In this document: one piece after another, positions 11,370 to 22,464 of the stretch
Numbering within the stretch: the stretch's first letter is position 1
Layout: every line of letters starts with the position of its first letter
DNA from: Diplolepis rosae
Lineage: Eukaryota; Arthropoda; Insecta; Hymenoptera; Diplolepididae
Direction: 5' to 3'
Assembly: GCA_030998225.1 (NCBI GenBank)
Contig: JAPYXD010000450.1
Location: 1 to 64,000, forward strand
Length of the DNA: 64,000 bases
Position numbers and translations under genes: made by a program
The notes under the pieces: model-generated
What the model saw: only the letters and a program-made list of their open reading frames with translations
Database searches by the model: none
Told to the model about the DNA's origin: nothing

Positions 11370-12645
11370 TGTTACGTCAGAAACGTAACATTTCTCTTCT
11401 TAAAAGATTTCTCGTTTTATGTTAGGATCGAAAAGGATCCTCTCTAAGGGATGAGGAGAAGTCAGTAATTGAGAATGGTTATTGATATAAAGTATGTTTA
11501 TTAACAATCAAATTGAGAAACGAATAAGCATCATGGAATTGGAAATCGAATTGAAATTTAGATGTACCTTTGTAATTACCCGAGTGAAATTTGTCTGATG
11601 AATTATTGAGTCCAGTGGAGCGAAGGTGGTCAGTTGAGTCCTCGTTGAGATCGTTGAGATAGCACTTGTTTGATGGGAAATTCCTTGTTGAGACGGTTGG
11701 TCTAGTCGATTCTTGATCCAAGTTTAGAGAGAATTTTGGACGGTGATTCCCCTTCACTTTCTAATGTTGAACTCAGCGTCGAGTAGGAATTCGTCTGAGT
11801 AGCGGTAAAATCTGATGAGGCTGGACTGTACTCGTAGCGTAGAGATAATAAAACTGGACTAGACTCGCTGTGTAGAGATAATGAACTGGACCAGACTGAA
11901 CTGAACTCGCCGTGTAGAGATGATGGTACTGGACTAGACTGAACTGAACTCGCCGTGTAGAGATGATGGTACTGGACTGACTTCTCTTGGGATTTTTGCC
12001 TTTTATAGAACTTTTGCAAGGTTGCTTATGGTGGGAGCAAAACCAAGGTGTACCACCTTTGGTATTAAGATCGGATGAGTTGCCCTCTCTGATGACTCGT
12101 GCTCCAGTGAAATTCGGTACCTGGCACTAATGTCGCAATCTATTTTATCTGTTATTCGATTCTAACGAAAAGGTCAACTACTGTGGAAGTAAACAAGGTG
12201 TAACATCTTTTCCATATTTGGTATTTTAAGATCGGATGAGTTGCCTTCTCTGATCACTTATGCTTCGATGAAATTTATTACCTGGCATTAGTGTCATAGT
12301 CAAATATATCAAGTCTATTTGATCTGTTATTCGATTCTGACGAAAAGGTCAACTACTGTGGAAGTAAAAACAAGGTGTACGATCTTTTCCATATTTTGGT
12401 GTTTAAAGTCGAATGAGTTGCCTTTACCGATGAGTCACGTTCCGATGAAATTTATTACTTGGCGTTAATGTCACAGCCAAATATATCTATTTAGATTTCC
12501 CTTTCGATTTTAACGATCTTCCTATTTCTTGTTAGATCTTGCTGTTGAGTCAATATAATCAAGGACGTGGTAATATTGCCTTGATCTCTTCATTGGTTCC
12601 TAAATTTGTTTATTACTCTAGGTGGTAGAGTCGCGGGACGTGACA
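11370..12645 (-). repeat. 5' LTR of Ty3/Gypsy element
   Basis: This 1276 bp LTR reads TGT at its 5' plus-strand edge and ACA at 12645. The element is on the minus strand, so this is the upstream LTR. A TATA-like CTATAAAAGG (minus) lies at 11999-12008 and AATAAA (minus) at 11497-11502, giving a plausible U3/R/U5 layout with U3 about 640 bp. It lacks the tandem duplication of the other LTR. The five bases after it are GTAAT, the likely target-site copy; its partner lies outside the window. Confidence 0.95.
11999..12008 (-). promoter_or_regulatory. LTR TATA-like box
   Basis: CTATAAAAGG on the minus strand lies within the 5' LTR, with the repeat array upstream on the element strand. It is the best candidate for the core promoter of the element. 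Confidence 0.6.
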
Positions 12646-13121
12646 GTAATATAGATTCTGATACATTAGGCTGTGCTCTTGGCTTATTTCCTACACAAAA
12701 ATATATACACACAAATATAGAAATATAATCATGAATTAATTTAGGTATGATATATTATGATATATTAATTTGTTCACGAAGAGAAATTAGTAATTGAAGT
12801 AGCTTTTTGTGTAATGACTAATGAGAGTAAAACATTTGCATCAAGTACCCAGCGCTTGGATTTCCAAAAATATGCATTGTTGCAAAAAGTAGATTTTCGA
12901 AATTATATAACGTCGAATTAGGTTGAGAAGATCTTCAGACCAATTATTATTTTACATTATAGAAGAATTATCTTACAGTATAGATACAAAAAAGTGATAT
13001 TACAGGATTAGGCTTTCATATTACAAAAATCAGCTCTACTTTTTTTTTGACTTGGGTAAATTTTATTACAAGAAATTTTCAAAAATGCGAATTTCGAAAA
13101 TCGTAAAGCTGTACTGAATTG
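12646..13121. other. intergenic, with half of a hairpin repeat
   Basis: No gene is seen. The right edge (about 13040-13113) is related to the left arm of the hairpin at 14345-14588 beyond the mariner, for example the shared ACTTGG and AAGAATGCGA-like segments. The mariner may therefore have landed in a copy of that repeat. Confidence 0.5.
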
Positions 13122-13123
13122 TA

Positions 13124-14342
13124 CCAGGGGTGTTAGTTGAAGTTTGCCAGTTTTTTCAATAAAGAAAACACTTAATTCTCAAGGGAATCTCAAAAAAATT
13201 TTATTCAAAGTATTGAAAAGTATTTCAAGGCAAACCATTCGACGAACCATTTTTCGACTTCTTCAAAATTGACGAAGCGCTGCTCTGCGAGTGAGTGTCC
13301 CATCGATGCGAAAAGGTGATAGTCGGGCGGGGCGAGGTCTGGAGAGTACGGCGGGTGCGATAATATTTCCCAATTCAATGCTTTTAATGTGTTTTTCACC
13401 ACTTTAGCGGTATGAGACGGTGCGTTGTCATGTTGTAGGATAACTTTGCCATGTCTTCGGGCCCATTCCGGCCGTTTTTCGATCAACGCATGATTGAAAT
13501 TGATAATTTGTTGTTGGTAGCGACCCGTATTCACTGTCTCACCAGGTTTTAATAACTCGAAGTACACCACACCACACTGGTCCCACCAAACACAGAGCAT
13601 CGTCTTACGGCCAAAGCGATTTGGCCTTGGAGTCGATGGGCCGACCTCACCAGGTGAAAGCCATGATTTTTTCCGCTTCGGGTTCTCGAAATAAATCCAT
13701 TTTTCGTCCCCCATGACAATTTGATGCAGAAAAGATTTCCTTTCGAACCGTTGAAGCAGTATTTCACAAATGGTTTTCCGATTTTCCATTTGTCTATCGT
13801 TCAGTTGGTGTGGTACCCATTTTCCATACTTTTGGATTTCTCCCATGGCTTTTAAACGTTGGTAAATTGCTCCTTGGGTCACATTTAGTGTTTGTGCCAA
13901 TTGTTGTTGCGATTGGGTTGGGTCTTCATCCAATAACGCCTGCAATTCCTCGTCTTCGAACTTTTTCGCTGCACCAGGATGTTCATTGTCTGTTAAATCG
14001 AAATCTCCACTTTTAAATTTACGAAATCATGTCTCACATGTTCTAATCACTGGAGCATGTTCACCATGAGTTTCTACCAGCAATTGATGAGTTTCAATTG
14101 CTTTTTTTTTATGAAATAAGAAAAGCAACGAATGCCACAAATGCGATTTACTTGGAACGAAACTCGACTTAATCACTGAGGTAAACAACTATGATGCTAT
14201 TATTTTGGCAGAATGTAATTGTGTATTTTTGAAGGTTATTGTCCATAGAAAAATATGACATAGATGCCAAATCATAGAAATGTATACATATCTCTAGCGA
14301 CATCTATGAGTAAAACCGGCAAATTTCAACTAACACCCCTGG
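13124..14342 (-). mobile_element. mariner element with TIRs and TA duplication
   Basis: Inverted ends CCAGGGGTGTTAGTTGAA (13124) and its complement ending at 14342 differ by only a few bases over about 27 bp. Both are flanked by TA (13122-13123 and 14343-14344). The body of 1219 bp contains a mariner transposase on the minus strand. Full-length relatives are about 1.3 kb, so a short internal loss near the 3' end of the gene is likely. Confidence 0.95.
13205..14165 (-). pseudogene. mariner transposase, broken
   Basis: On the minus strand the frame holds an N-terminal helix-turn-helix half, a WVPHQL-type linker and the catalytic DDE/D domain: GDEKWI, then HDNAPSHT, then YSPDLAPPDYHLF. There are 34 residues between the second and third aspartates, the D,D34D signature of mariner. 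It would cut and paste the element at TA sites. A TGA at 14027-14029 replaces the tryptophan expected in the first HTH region, and the C-terminus ends early at 13205 without the usual last ~30 residues. No clear ATG is visible at the 5' end. The copy is non-functional. Confidence 0.93.
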
Positions 14343-14344
14343 TA

Positions 14345-14588
14345 CTAGCGTAGCACAACCAAACTTCCCCGAGATACTTTGTGCTCAGATAAATACTTTA
14401 AAAATTTATTCAAATTGTTGGGACTTGGAAAAATCTTTGGACAAGATATGTTCAAGAATGCGATTTTTGTAATTCATATTTTTGAAAATTTCTTGTAAAA
14501 AAAGTTTCCGAGTCCAAAAAAGTTGAGTTAATTTCTAAAGTATTTATCCGCATGGAAAGTATCCCAGGGAAGTTCTGCTGTGCTAGGC
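14345..14588. repeat. ~245 bp palindromic (foldback) repeat
   Basis: The two halves are inverted copies. CTAGCGTAGCACA, ACTTCCCCGAGATACTTT and AGATAAATACTTTA on the left have complements on the right ending TGTGCTAGGC. The centre is near 14468. It has no coding capacity and is probably a hairpin MITE. Confidence 0.7.
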
Positions 14589-15652
14589 AAGCACGACTCA
14601 GCATAAGTTTTCGTTTTGAGATATTCTGAAAGTAATCATTAAAAAAAAAAAATTTTTAATCTTTTTTTTTTCGAAAGCGGTTGACGATTTTGTTTTCATA
14701 TTTGCAGCACAATATTATACTTATCAGATAGTTTGGTTGACAATATCAAATTTTGGTTCGCAGCACATTTTTGTGTGACTTTTGTACTACCCAGCAAAAC
14801 ATTTGTTTTTTAAAAACAAAAACTGACGAGGCAGACATGAAAAAATGTTTTTTATTTTATTTGGTCTATAATTTTAATTTAAGAAAAAAATCTTTTGCGG
14901 CATAATAGAGCACAAATTTAACAGAATTCAGCGAAATTTTAATTCTTTTGAAACTTAAAGTTGGCGTTGCCAACTTCCTGGACATCTAAAATTCATCTCA
15001 GAATGATATACCGAAATATTGTGACTTAAAAAGTTCTGGACTAACTGGGCGAAAATGCTGCTTCAATTGCCGATGTCTTATCATCTTGAAGAAAAATTAT
15101 ATATTGAATCGGAATATTTTGAAAAGATCAAAGAAGATCTTAAGATATAACGCTAATAAATAATTCAATATTGCAAAAAAAATACACGTAGATACTAACT
15201 TGAAGCATTTAATTGATTTTTCCATTTCATATGCGTACGTGGATGTACGGATACGGAGTTATAAGTAGGTAACAAAAAAGTTTTCCTAAACTTTCTTCTC
15301 ATGCAGTTCGCAATCAAATGATCCATTTTTATGAAGTATAGTCATATTCGTTTACTTCTGTGTATATATCTGATAAATATAATATATTATAAATAAGATT
15401 ATACTCGATATAAGCCTATCTTTATAAATGAAGATACATGCCATTTTACAGGATAGCGTATATTGATAATAATAGGCCCTCACCGATCTGTACATATCGT
15501 ATTACTTACCATGTTCTTATTGATCTGCAACGTTTCCAATCTTTTTTTCAAAGCCTCTTGAGCAGATTTTGCTTCAATTACTTTCTATATAATAAAAGAA
15601 ATAAAAGAAACTGATTTTGAAATACTTTCGAATTTTCTTCGATATTTTAATA
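14589..15652. other. intergenic, nothing recognised
   Basis: AT-rich DNA with no convincing open frame, RNA gene or repeat that I can support. Confidence 0.5.
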
Positions 15653-15660
15653 ATATCTTA

Positions 15661-16417
15661 AAGCTCCCGTGTGGGAAAATTTCCTGACAGTCTATAATCA
15701 TGCTAACGCCAGTACGATTTTTATCACGCCTGACTATTCACGGAATGTTAGCCTGACGTGATCTTTGCACTGTCTAGTTTTTCTGTAATTATTTTATAGC
15801 TTTCTTCTGTCTAGTCCCAGTCCTGTTGCTTTCTAAAAGTTCGTTATGAATTTGAATTCGAACAAGAATTTATTTGTTGATTTATTGAATACATGAATAT
15901 TTTGATTTTTATACTTACATGGAATGAAATAATAATGGTAGCTTCATTAGGAAATTTCAGGTTAATAATTTAAAATCTAACTTTTTAGTATTTTGAATTG
16001 AATTGAAATTCATTACCGGCAAACAAGAATAATTTTTCAATATCTGAAATAGCTCAGTTAATTTGATCTACGGGACAAAATTATAACAACATATTCTAGT
16101 GCTTCATGAAAGGTTCGATTTTCTCTGTATGTGCGAGATGCGCGGAGACTAATTTTTTAATTTTTTATGTGCAGGAAATTTTTTTATTTTCAAGTAACTC
16201 AGAAAAATGTATATTAGAGTCTTATTCAGTAAAAAGTAATTATGTTACTCAATTATTAAGTATGTTTTACCAAAATAGCCAATCTGTCTAGAAAGTAGCC
16301 GATCTGAACGTAAAATCCCAGTCTAGCCATCGGAAGAAAGACTGTCCTGCGCCAGTGCAGATTTAAGACGGACTAGACTGAAACAGTACAGTGCCACGAA
16401 ATTTTTCCACACGGGCT
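15661..16417. mobile_element. non-autonomous DNA transposon with 8-bp TSD
   Basis: The ends are AGCTCCCGTGTGGGAAAA on the left and the complement of AGCCCGTGTGGAAAAATT on the right. They are flanked by the identical 8-mer ATATCTTA at 15653-15660 and 16418-16425. The 757 bp body has no transposase. Eight-base duplications fit hAT, P or Merlin; the end sequence does not let me choose. Confidence 0.75.
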
Positions 16418-16425
16418 ATATCTTA

Positions 16426-17299
16426 TTTATATTTCAAAGATTTAATTTTTTTTACGCGATATTTAATGTAGGGAATTTCTGATTCGAGAAACAATAAAAA
16501 CAAAATTTTTGGAGATTTCTGAAAATTCAAGGTAAAATAAACGAGAATTTTGTTTAATTTATGAATTACCAAACATTTTCGAAAATTTAAAGCGAATATC
16601 TGATGTTGCGTTTAGCGGAGGAGAGTTGTGCGACTATGCATTTGGGTATGCTGCGTTCCCTCTGTGGGTGAGCAGCTGCCCCTTTTTGGGGGAGCAGTTG
16701 ACTTACGTCGAAGGAACACAGCGCTCCTTTCGGTAGAGAGTGTAGTTGCACCACATCGTCAGGCAAATGCAAAAGCAGGCGAAAGTACAAATTTTGAGTT
16801 TTTTATGATTCCTGTATATATTTATAGAAGTACTTTTTGGTTCATTACGATCTGTTTACAAATAATCTGACCTCAATGTTGAGATTTCAAATAATTTCAC
16901 ATCATTTTAAGAAATTAAACAAATTCTTCAAAAGATATAATAATTAACGACGATTTCAGAAATATCAAAACAATCGAATTGTCCATTGAAAAGTATAGTC
17001 AAATATCAGTTTATATGACTCGCTGCAGCAATCCCTCCTGTAGGGCAGCAGCTTTCCCGCAATTGTGGGAGAGCAGTTAGTCCACAAAAAAGTAAACCTG
17101 CTAACCTATGAAGAGCGCTGCAGTTGCCCTCCAGTGCAGTGGCGCAGGAGCACCAGAGGTAGTACAGCATTTCTACCAAATTTTTTTCCGTGTAATATAA
17201 ACAAAACTTTCACACACCCTTGCTTTTTGGTGTACGTTTTCTTCATCTGCATTCAATTCTGAGGCTGAGTCGAGATTACGCGGAGGAGGTGCTACTAAC
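16426..17299. other. intergenic with two related GC-richer patches
   Basis: Patches at about 16610-16760 and 17025-17170 share GAGCAG, GGGAGCAGTT and GCGCT-type words around small palindromes. They may be decayed copies of one repeat. No gene is supported. Confidence 0.35.
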
Positions 17300-17348
17300 C
17301 TTCTACTGTTATTTTCAGCCATTTGAAATTTCAGAGCTTCTAGATCAT
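17300..17348 (-). CDS. candidate exon 2 of an unidentified gene
   Basis: On the minus strand a pyrimidine-rich tract ending CATTTAG is followed by an open frame beginning in phase with the exon at 18285. A consensus-like donor AAG|GTTAGT ends it at 17300. If that donor is not used the frame stays open to a stop near 17173. The peptide is short and acidic (DDLEALKFQMAENN). I do not recognise it. The case rests on two good splice signals and matching phase over a 936 bp intron. Confidence 0.35.
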
Positions 17349-18284
17349 CTAAATGAAACAGAAAATGACAAGCACTTAATACTGGATCGTTCATAAACTA
17401 CGTTACGCGTTTTTCTTTTGTTTAGCAGAAGACGAGAATAAATTTGCTGTTAAATTAAAAATGACACAACGATATGAATAAAAGAAAAACGCGTTACGTG
17501 GATTGTGGACGATCCTTAAGTCATTTCCTATTTTTTTTCTTTTTTTTAATAACGAAAAACTTTTTCAAATTATTCAATAAGATTTAGTTGAAAATAAAAA
17601 ATTTGATCTGTGCAAAATAGCCGAATTGAATATTTGTTTTTTAAAATGTTTATTACCAATTTTAATAATTATTTACTAGAAGTTTATAATCACTATCTTT
17701 GTTTGAAATAAATACAAGCAATTCCAGTTCAGAAAAGTGTTTTTCCACAAAAAATGGCGTTCAATGAATTATTTATTTTCTTTAAGTGTATCTGCATGCA
17801 TAGTTCTCTTGTAATTTTGATTGTCTACAATCTAAGAAAAGGAATTTGTAAACCGGATTAAATGAACTGAAAACTGTTATAATTTGGGAATTTTTTTTGT
17901 AAATATAAACATTCAGGTGGAGAAAAATGTTTCTTAGTATCATTTATTTTATCTCCTAAAATTTTACTTCGATATTTTATTTTGTGTGGACATAAGAATA
18001 GCGAAAAAATATGTACCTACAGTTTTGAACGTTCATTGTACGATGAAAAATATTTTTTTTGCGAACTGAACGACTGTTTTCTTCTCATTACATTGAAAAA
18101 AAAGAAAAATTTTTGTCATCGTTCAATGAACATTCAGAACTGTAAGTACATGAAAAAATAGTAGACAAAAAAATTCCAGTCTTGTTGAATTAAATTTATC
18201 AGTATTATTATTATTATTCAAATTCCAGGACAATTATAGCAAAACAAGAGTATTATCCAAGAAATTATAAAAAAAATTACTTAC
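17349..18284 (-). other. candidate intron
   Basis: It begins GTAAGTAA and ends TTTCATTTAG on the minus strand, with a phase-1 junction that keeps the frame open. The interior is AT-rich and otherwise featureless, apart from a pair of similar CGTTCATTGTACGATGA-like segments in inverted order near 18030 and 18120. Confidence 0.35.
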
Positions 18285-18654
18285 CGTTTACTAAGAAAAC
18301 GAACGCCTCCACCCAAGGGCTGTCTTTAGCGTCTTCTTGAACGTTGTAAAACTTATTTTTTGCCGGATTTTTTACGTCGAAATTAGAAACGTTTTTGAAA
18401 ACTACGTTTTCTTTTGAGCCGCGAATTCTACACGTGTTCACATTCACATGATATATACCGGTAGCCGGCCGGCGATTTGCTACTTTTTCAAGTGAGGCAC
18501 ATGAAATGAATAAAATTATCGTCTCAGGTGTACCGTTTATATTCTTATATTTTCCAGTCGAAAGGCACAAATTAATTGTGATGCAGAAAAACGCGTAGTA
18601 CACAACAACAAATAATGACCGCAAACTATAATGAAATTCACAATGCCTACAACA
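18285..18654 (-). CDS. candidate exon 1 or internal exon, unknown protein
   Basis: An open minus-strand frame of about 120 codons ends at a strong donor G|GTAAGTAA. It contains no methionine codon, so it is either an internal exon with an acceptor upstream (several AG choices between 18425 and 18660) or an old fragment. The first third encodes a hydrophobic stretch; the last 50 residues look like ordinary soluble protein (KNPAKNKFYNVQED, SPWVEAFVF). I recognise no family. It could be chance, but its length, splice donor and phase match with 17348 argue for a gene remnant. Confidence 0.35.
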
Positions 18655-18659
18655 CACTA

Positions 18660-19025
18660 ATTGATGCTAAGGACGTTTCAGGTTACGAGATGTGCTATAG
18701 CTGCGCTTCCACTCCTTCCACTAGCCGCATACTTCTTCCCGTGTAACTAGCGATGCCCAGGTATTTCCTGTTGTGACATCCAGTGGCAAGATGGCCGTAT
18801 AAAGGGGGCCAAACAATATGTAGTAGCAAATTCGTGTGAAACTGAGTTTTTTTTCATACCTTCTCATATTCCTAAAGAAATAATTCTACACCAGAAGTGC
18901 ATTTAAATATATTTTTTTGGAAAGGAATTCAATTAAATAATTAAATCAATCATTTTTGTGTCGATTCTATTAAAAAATCGAATATGACTTTTCGGAGAAT
19001 GAGGGAATAATATTGAAATATATTC
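18660..19025. other. intergenic, possible upstream region
   Basis: It has no gene. It includes CAAGATGGCCG near 18788, a YY1/Pho-like word, and a moderately GC-rich patch at 18670-18810. Confidence 0.3.
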
Positions 19026-19059
19026 GTGGTTCATTTTTTTACAAAGATATTTAAAAAAA

Positions 19060-19420
19060 TAGAAAATTCTCTCCCCGTGCTTGGTATAACATCCCTGGTG
19101 AAAGTTTCGGATAGGAATTTATTCGAAGACAATCAGGACTATTCCGAATCATTACAATATATTTGTATCCGAGCAAATGCGAATCGATCCGAAAAATTTC
19201 ATCAATCTCGTTTGTTGAAAAACGCTTGCAATTCGATCCGACTCAATCCAAGAAAAGTAACCGAATTATTCCGAACGAACCCGAAGTAACTTTTCAATTC
19301 GGATTCATTCGGATTAGATCTGTGTCCAAACTGATTCTGATTGATTCGGATTACAAATTTACTTCAGATTCGTTTGGATTTATTTGGGTAGAAGTCTCGG
19401 ATTGAATGGGATTCATTTTC
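19060..19420. repeat. ATTCGGA-rich inverted-repeat block
   Basis: The left half is full of CCGAA/TCCGAA words and the right half of TTCGGAT words. The segment can fold back on itself around 19295. It looks like a degenerate foldback element rather than coding DNA, although short open frames cross it. Confidence 0.5.
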
Positions 19421-19475
19421 AAGCATTTCCAACGAACGAGATTCCAAACGTTTTTTGGATTGGCTCGGTTTGCTT

Positions 19476-19846
19476 CCATACAGGCGGAGGAACTTAGCGC
19501 CCTTTTAAAAAAATCCTGTTTGGGAATCCATACAGAAACCAGAACAAATTATGTTTGGAATTCGTTAGAGATTAGATTCTTAGAATCTCCATACAGATTC
19601 ATACAGCCGGAGGAACTTGACGCGCTTTTGAAAAAATCCTGTTTGGGAATCCATACAGGAACCAGAACAAATTTTGTCTGGAATTCCTGACAGATCACAT
19701 CCTTAGAATCTCCAGACAGATCCATACAGCCGGAGACACTTAGTGCGTTTGTTAAAAAGTCTTGTTTGGAAATCCATACAGAAACCATAACAAGTTTTGT
19801 TTGGAGTTCCATACCTATTACATCATAGGAATTACCATGTAGATCC
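19476..19846. repeat. three ~123 bp tandem repeats
   Basis: Units start at CATACAG near 19477, 19600 and 19723. Each contains CGGAGGAACTTAGCGC-like, AAATCCTGTTTGGGAATC-like and ACCAGAACAAATT-like segments. Divergence between units is visible. Further CATACAG words continue to about 19945. Confidence 0.85.
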
Positions 19847-19849
19847 ATA

Positions 19850-20355
19850 CAGATTTTTCAAGTGGAAAAATTTTTCTGTACGCCACTACCATCTGAAACC
19901 AACAGGAACATACAGATACATACAGAAATCCTGTATGGTTCTGTATGGCATTTAATGAAGGGGACTTTAATTAGTTTTGAGCAATTAAATAAGTTTTAGT
20001 GTCGGTAAAACAGGAATTATTATTTCTTATTGTTTCAAAGTAATTAAAGTCTACAGACATCCGCTAATATGACCTTTATTATGTCCTAAATTTTCAAATA
20101 ACAAAATATATTTCTATGGGAAAATCGTGGGGGGAAACTGATATTATTGATTTAGTCAGCTGTACTGGTTGATACATGATCTTAAGTTCTTCCAATTGGA
20201 TATACATCTGTATATTCGAGGTAATATCACCCAAAATAATGCAAATACAAATACTGTCAAATTATAAATATTGTTTCTCTTATTTTGCGTATTTTGAATT
20301 ACCCCAAATCATTTATCAATACATTTTGCAAAATACTTTTTAGGATTTGTGACTG
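19850..20355. other. intergenic, nothing recognised
   Basis: AT-rich sequence with scattered CATACAGA words at its left edge and no supported feature. Confidence 0.45.
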
Positions 20356-20359
20356 TGGT

Positions 20360-20870
20360 CCATGAATTCGCATCATGCAAAAAAGTAAAAAATGACATCA
20401 GAGACTTAACATTATTCATGCAACTTTAATTAATATCAGCAACTTTTATCACGTAAATGTCATTATTACATTAATTTATTTTACACATTTGCATTTCTTA
20501 ATCCAAATGATTTGTTTGATTTGTTACGGCGGTCAGTAAAGTAAAAAATGACAATTGAATGACGTCAAAGACTTTACATTATGCATGCAACTTTAATTAA
20601 TATTAGCAACTTTTATTACGTAAAGTTCATTATTAAATTCATTTATTTTACACATTTGCATTTCTCAATCCAAATGATTTGTTTGATTAGTCACGGCGGT
20701 CGGTAAAGTCGCATCATGCACAAAAGAAAAAAATTACAATTGAATGACATCAGAGGCTTTAAAAAATACTGTTTGCATTATTCATGCAACTTTAATTAAT
20801 TTTAGGAACTTTTATTACGTAAAGTTCATTATTACATTCATTTATCATACACATTTGCATTTCTCAATCT
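20360..20870. repeat. three ~165-185 bp tandem repeats
   Basis: Each unit contains GCAACTTTAATTAAT, CTTTTATTACGTAAA, TTTACACATTTGCATTTC and CACGGCGGTC-like words, starting near 20360, 20540 and 20708. The third unit has a small insertion (TTTAAAAAATACTGTTTG). It is satellite-like and non-coding. Confidence 0.85.
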
Positions 20871-21075
20871 TTAATTCTGTTTTTAAATTTAGCGCGCAAA
20901 ATGCGACTGAGAGCAGTTGAAGCCGCCTTCAGTGACAGGTATTATGTTTTTCTAGTTTTTATCGCTGAAAAATAAGATAATTATATTTATTGCTTCACCT
21001 TCTAATCCAAATTTCGCCACAGAATCATAATTATAATGCTTTTAATGTCTTTTTTACCGTTCTTAGCCGTAATAA

Positions 21076-21122
21076 TGCGAGGTCATAGAACGGTCATAGA
21101 ACGGTCAGAGAACGGTCAGATA
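21076..21122. repeat. 11-bp tandem repeat
   Basis: About four units of ATAGAACGGTC/AGAGAACGGTC lie head to tail. Confidence 0.8.
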
Positions 21123-21339
21123 TAATCGAAATATTTACAGTAGGAAATGAAAATGTTTAAACTTGATACCAGATATTCAATCCTGAACCTTTAATTTGAA
21201 ACCTCAAGAAACTAATGTCGATGTCGGTTCGCTACACTAGGCTACACTCGGTGTATCTATCGCACGAGGACAAGTGAAATCAAATGGCAAGCCTGTCCCT
21301 CTTGTTCTCATACTTCGTATAACGTAGCGGCCGTAGCGG

Positions 21340-21505
21340 CGAATGGAAACCTAAAAACATCGACTTTCGAACCATCGAAAACAAAAAGTTTCGATGTTAG
21401 ATGTAAAATCCAACATCGAATCTTACACATCGAGATCGAAAGCAAAAACCTCGACGTTTCTGATGTTTTCGATGTCAAGGTACCATCATTAGTGATGAGA
21501 AATTT
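21340..21505 (+). repeat. possible remnant of the hAT 3' end
   Basis: It is dense in ATCGA/TCGATG words and ends TCGATGTC...CCATCATTAGTG, resembling the terminus TCGATGTCCCATCACTA of the hAT element at 50455. It is divergent and short. Confidence 0.35.
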
Positions 21506-21539
21506 GTTTTACTATGAACAAAAGTAAAACATCTATCAT

Positions 21540-22464
21540 AGCAGGGTCCACGCGAACTTTGGAAGCGCTACTTCAACAGCAGGCTTGCTCATTTGAGATA
21601 TTGAAGCGTCACTGTAATTCAGTAAAACGTGTATCGGGCGATTAACTCACAGTAGCTGATCTACGGAACCGACTTTAACTAATTTTACGAATTTGTGAGT
21701 TGTGTGTAATTACGGACACACAAATCCAAAATTTTATGACTCCCTCGTCAAAGGATCCTTATTTTTTGCTAATGCATTTTGAGGAAGCTGAAGAGTTCTT
21801 TCTGACTTACAATGATTATATTTTAAAGAGGATTACGGAATTAGAAAACTAGAACGCCATATCGTCTTCGGAATCCACATCGACTTTCCCTTCTCCGTCA
21901 TCGCATCAGCAACGACAATCTACATCGCTTCCAACGATAATTATTCCTCGTGTCACAAAAGTTAGATGCTAATACTTGATTAGCTTGGGAATTGCAGTTG
22001 GAAAATACTACCGAATATCCACAATTTCGATTCCTTTCAAATTTATTGAATCTCGGATTACAGCTATGGAAGCTGTACGGCGCAATGATGAAAACAAACC
22101 AAAATTAGAAGCATTTCGATCTCATGTCGTCTCGGATGGAAATCGTTGCCCTCTCTGTGATTTAGTTCATAAGATATTTACTTGTTCAGAATTTAAAAAG
22201 AAATCTGCGGAACAATTATTTCACTTTGTAAAAACTAAAAGATTGTCTTTAAATTGTTTTAGAAGTGGAAATTCTGTTAATTCTTGTCCAAGCTCATTTT
22301 CGTGCGCGCAATGTCAAGCGAAGCATCATACGCTATTACATTTTAAGCGAGATTTTACTAATAAGAAATCGAAGCCCGCACCAAACAAAGGTGCAGACTC
22401 TGGTACATTATCGCAACACACAGATGTGTTGCGCATTTGCTGCACATTGCTTCTAGGCAAGTGA
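21540..22464 (+). pseudogene. gag: BEL/Pao gag-like region, broken
   Basis: The plus-strand frame encodes an N-terminal gag-like region with several stops (for example near 21643 and 21850). It then has a cysteine/histidine-rich segment, CPLCDLVHKIFTC...LNCFRSGN...CAQCQAKHHTLLHF at 22150-22345. That spacing is the characteristic zinc-knuckle end of BEL/Pao gag proteins. Gag and pol are one polyprotein in this superfamily, and the protease follows after a frameshift near 22450. I find no matching 5' LTR upstream. Confidence 0.85.

Noticed and set aside
16587..16870. Overlapping short frames on both strands near 16.6 kb
   Set aside because: They follow from a GC-richer palindromic patch, not from coding sense.
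21310..21340. loxP-like word ACTTCGTATAACGTA
   Set aside because: Only a partial match to one arm; no spacer and inverted arm, so it is chance.
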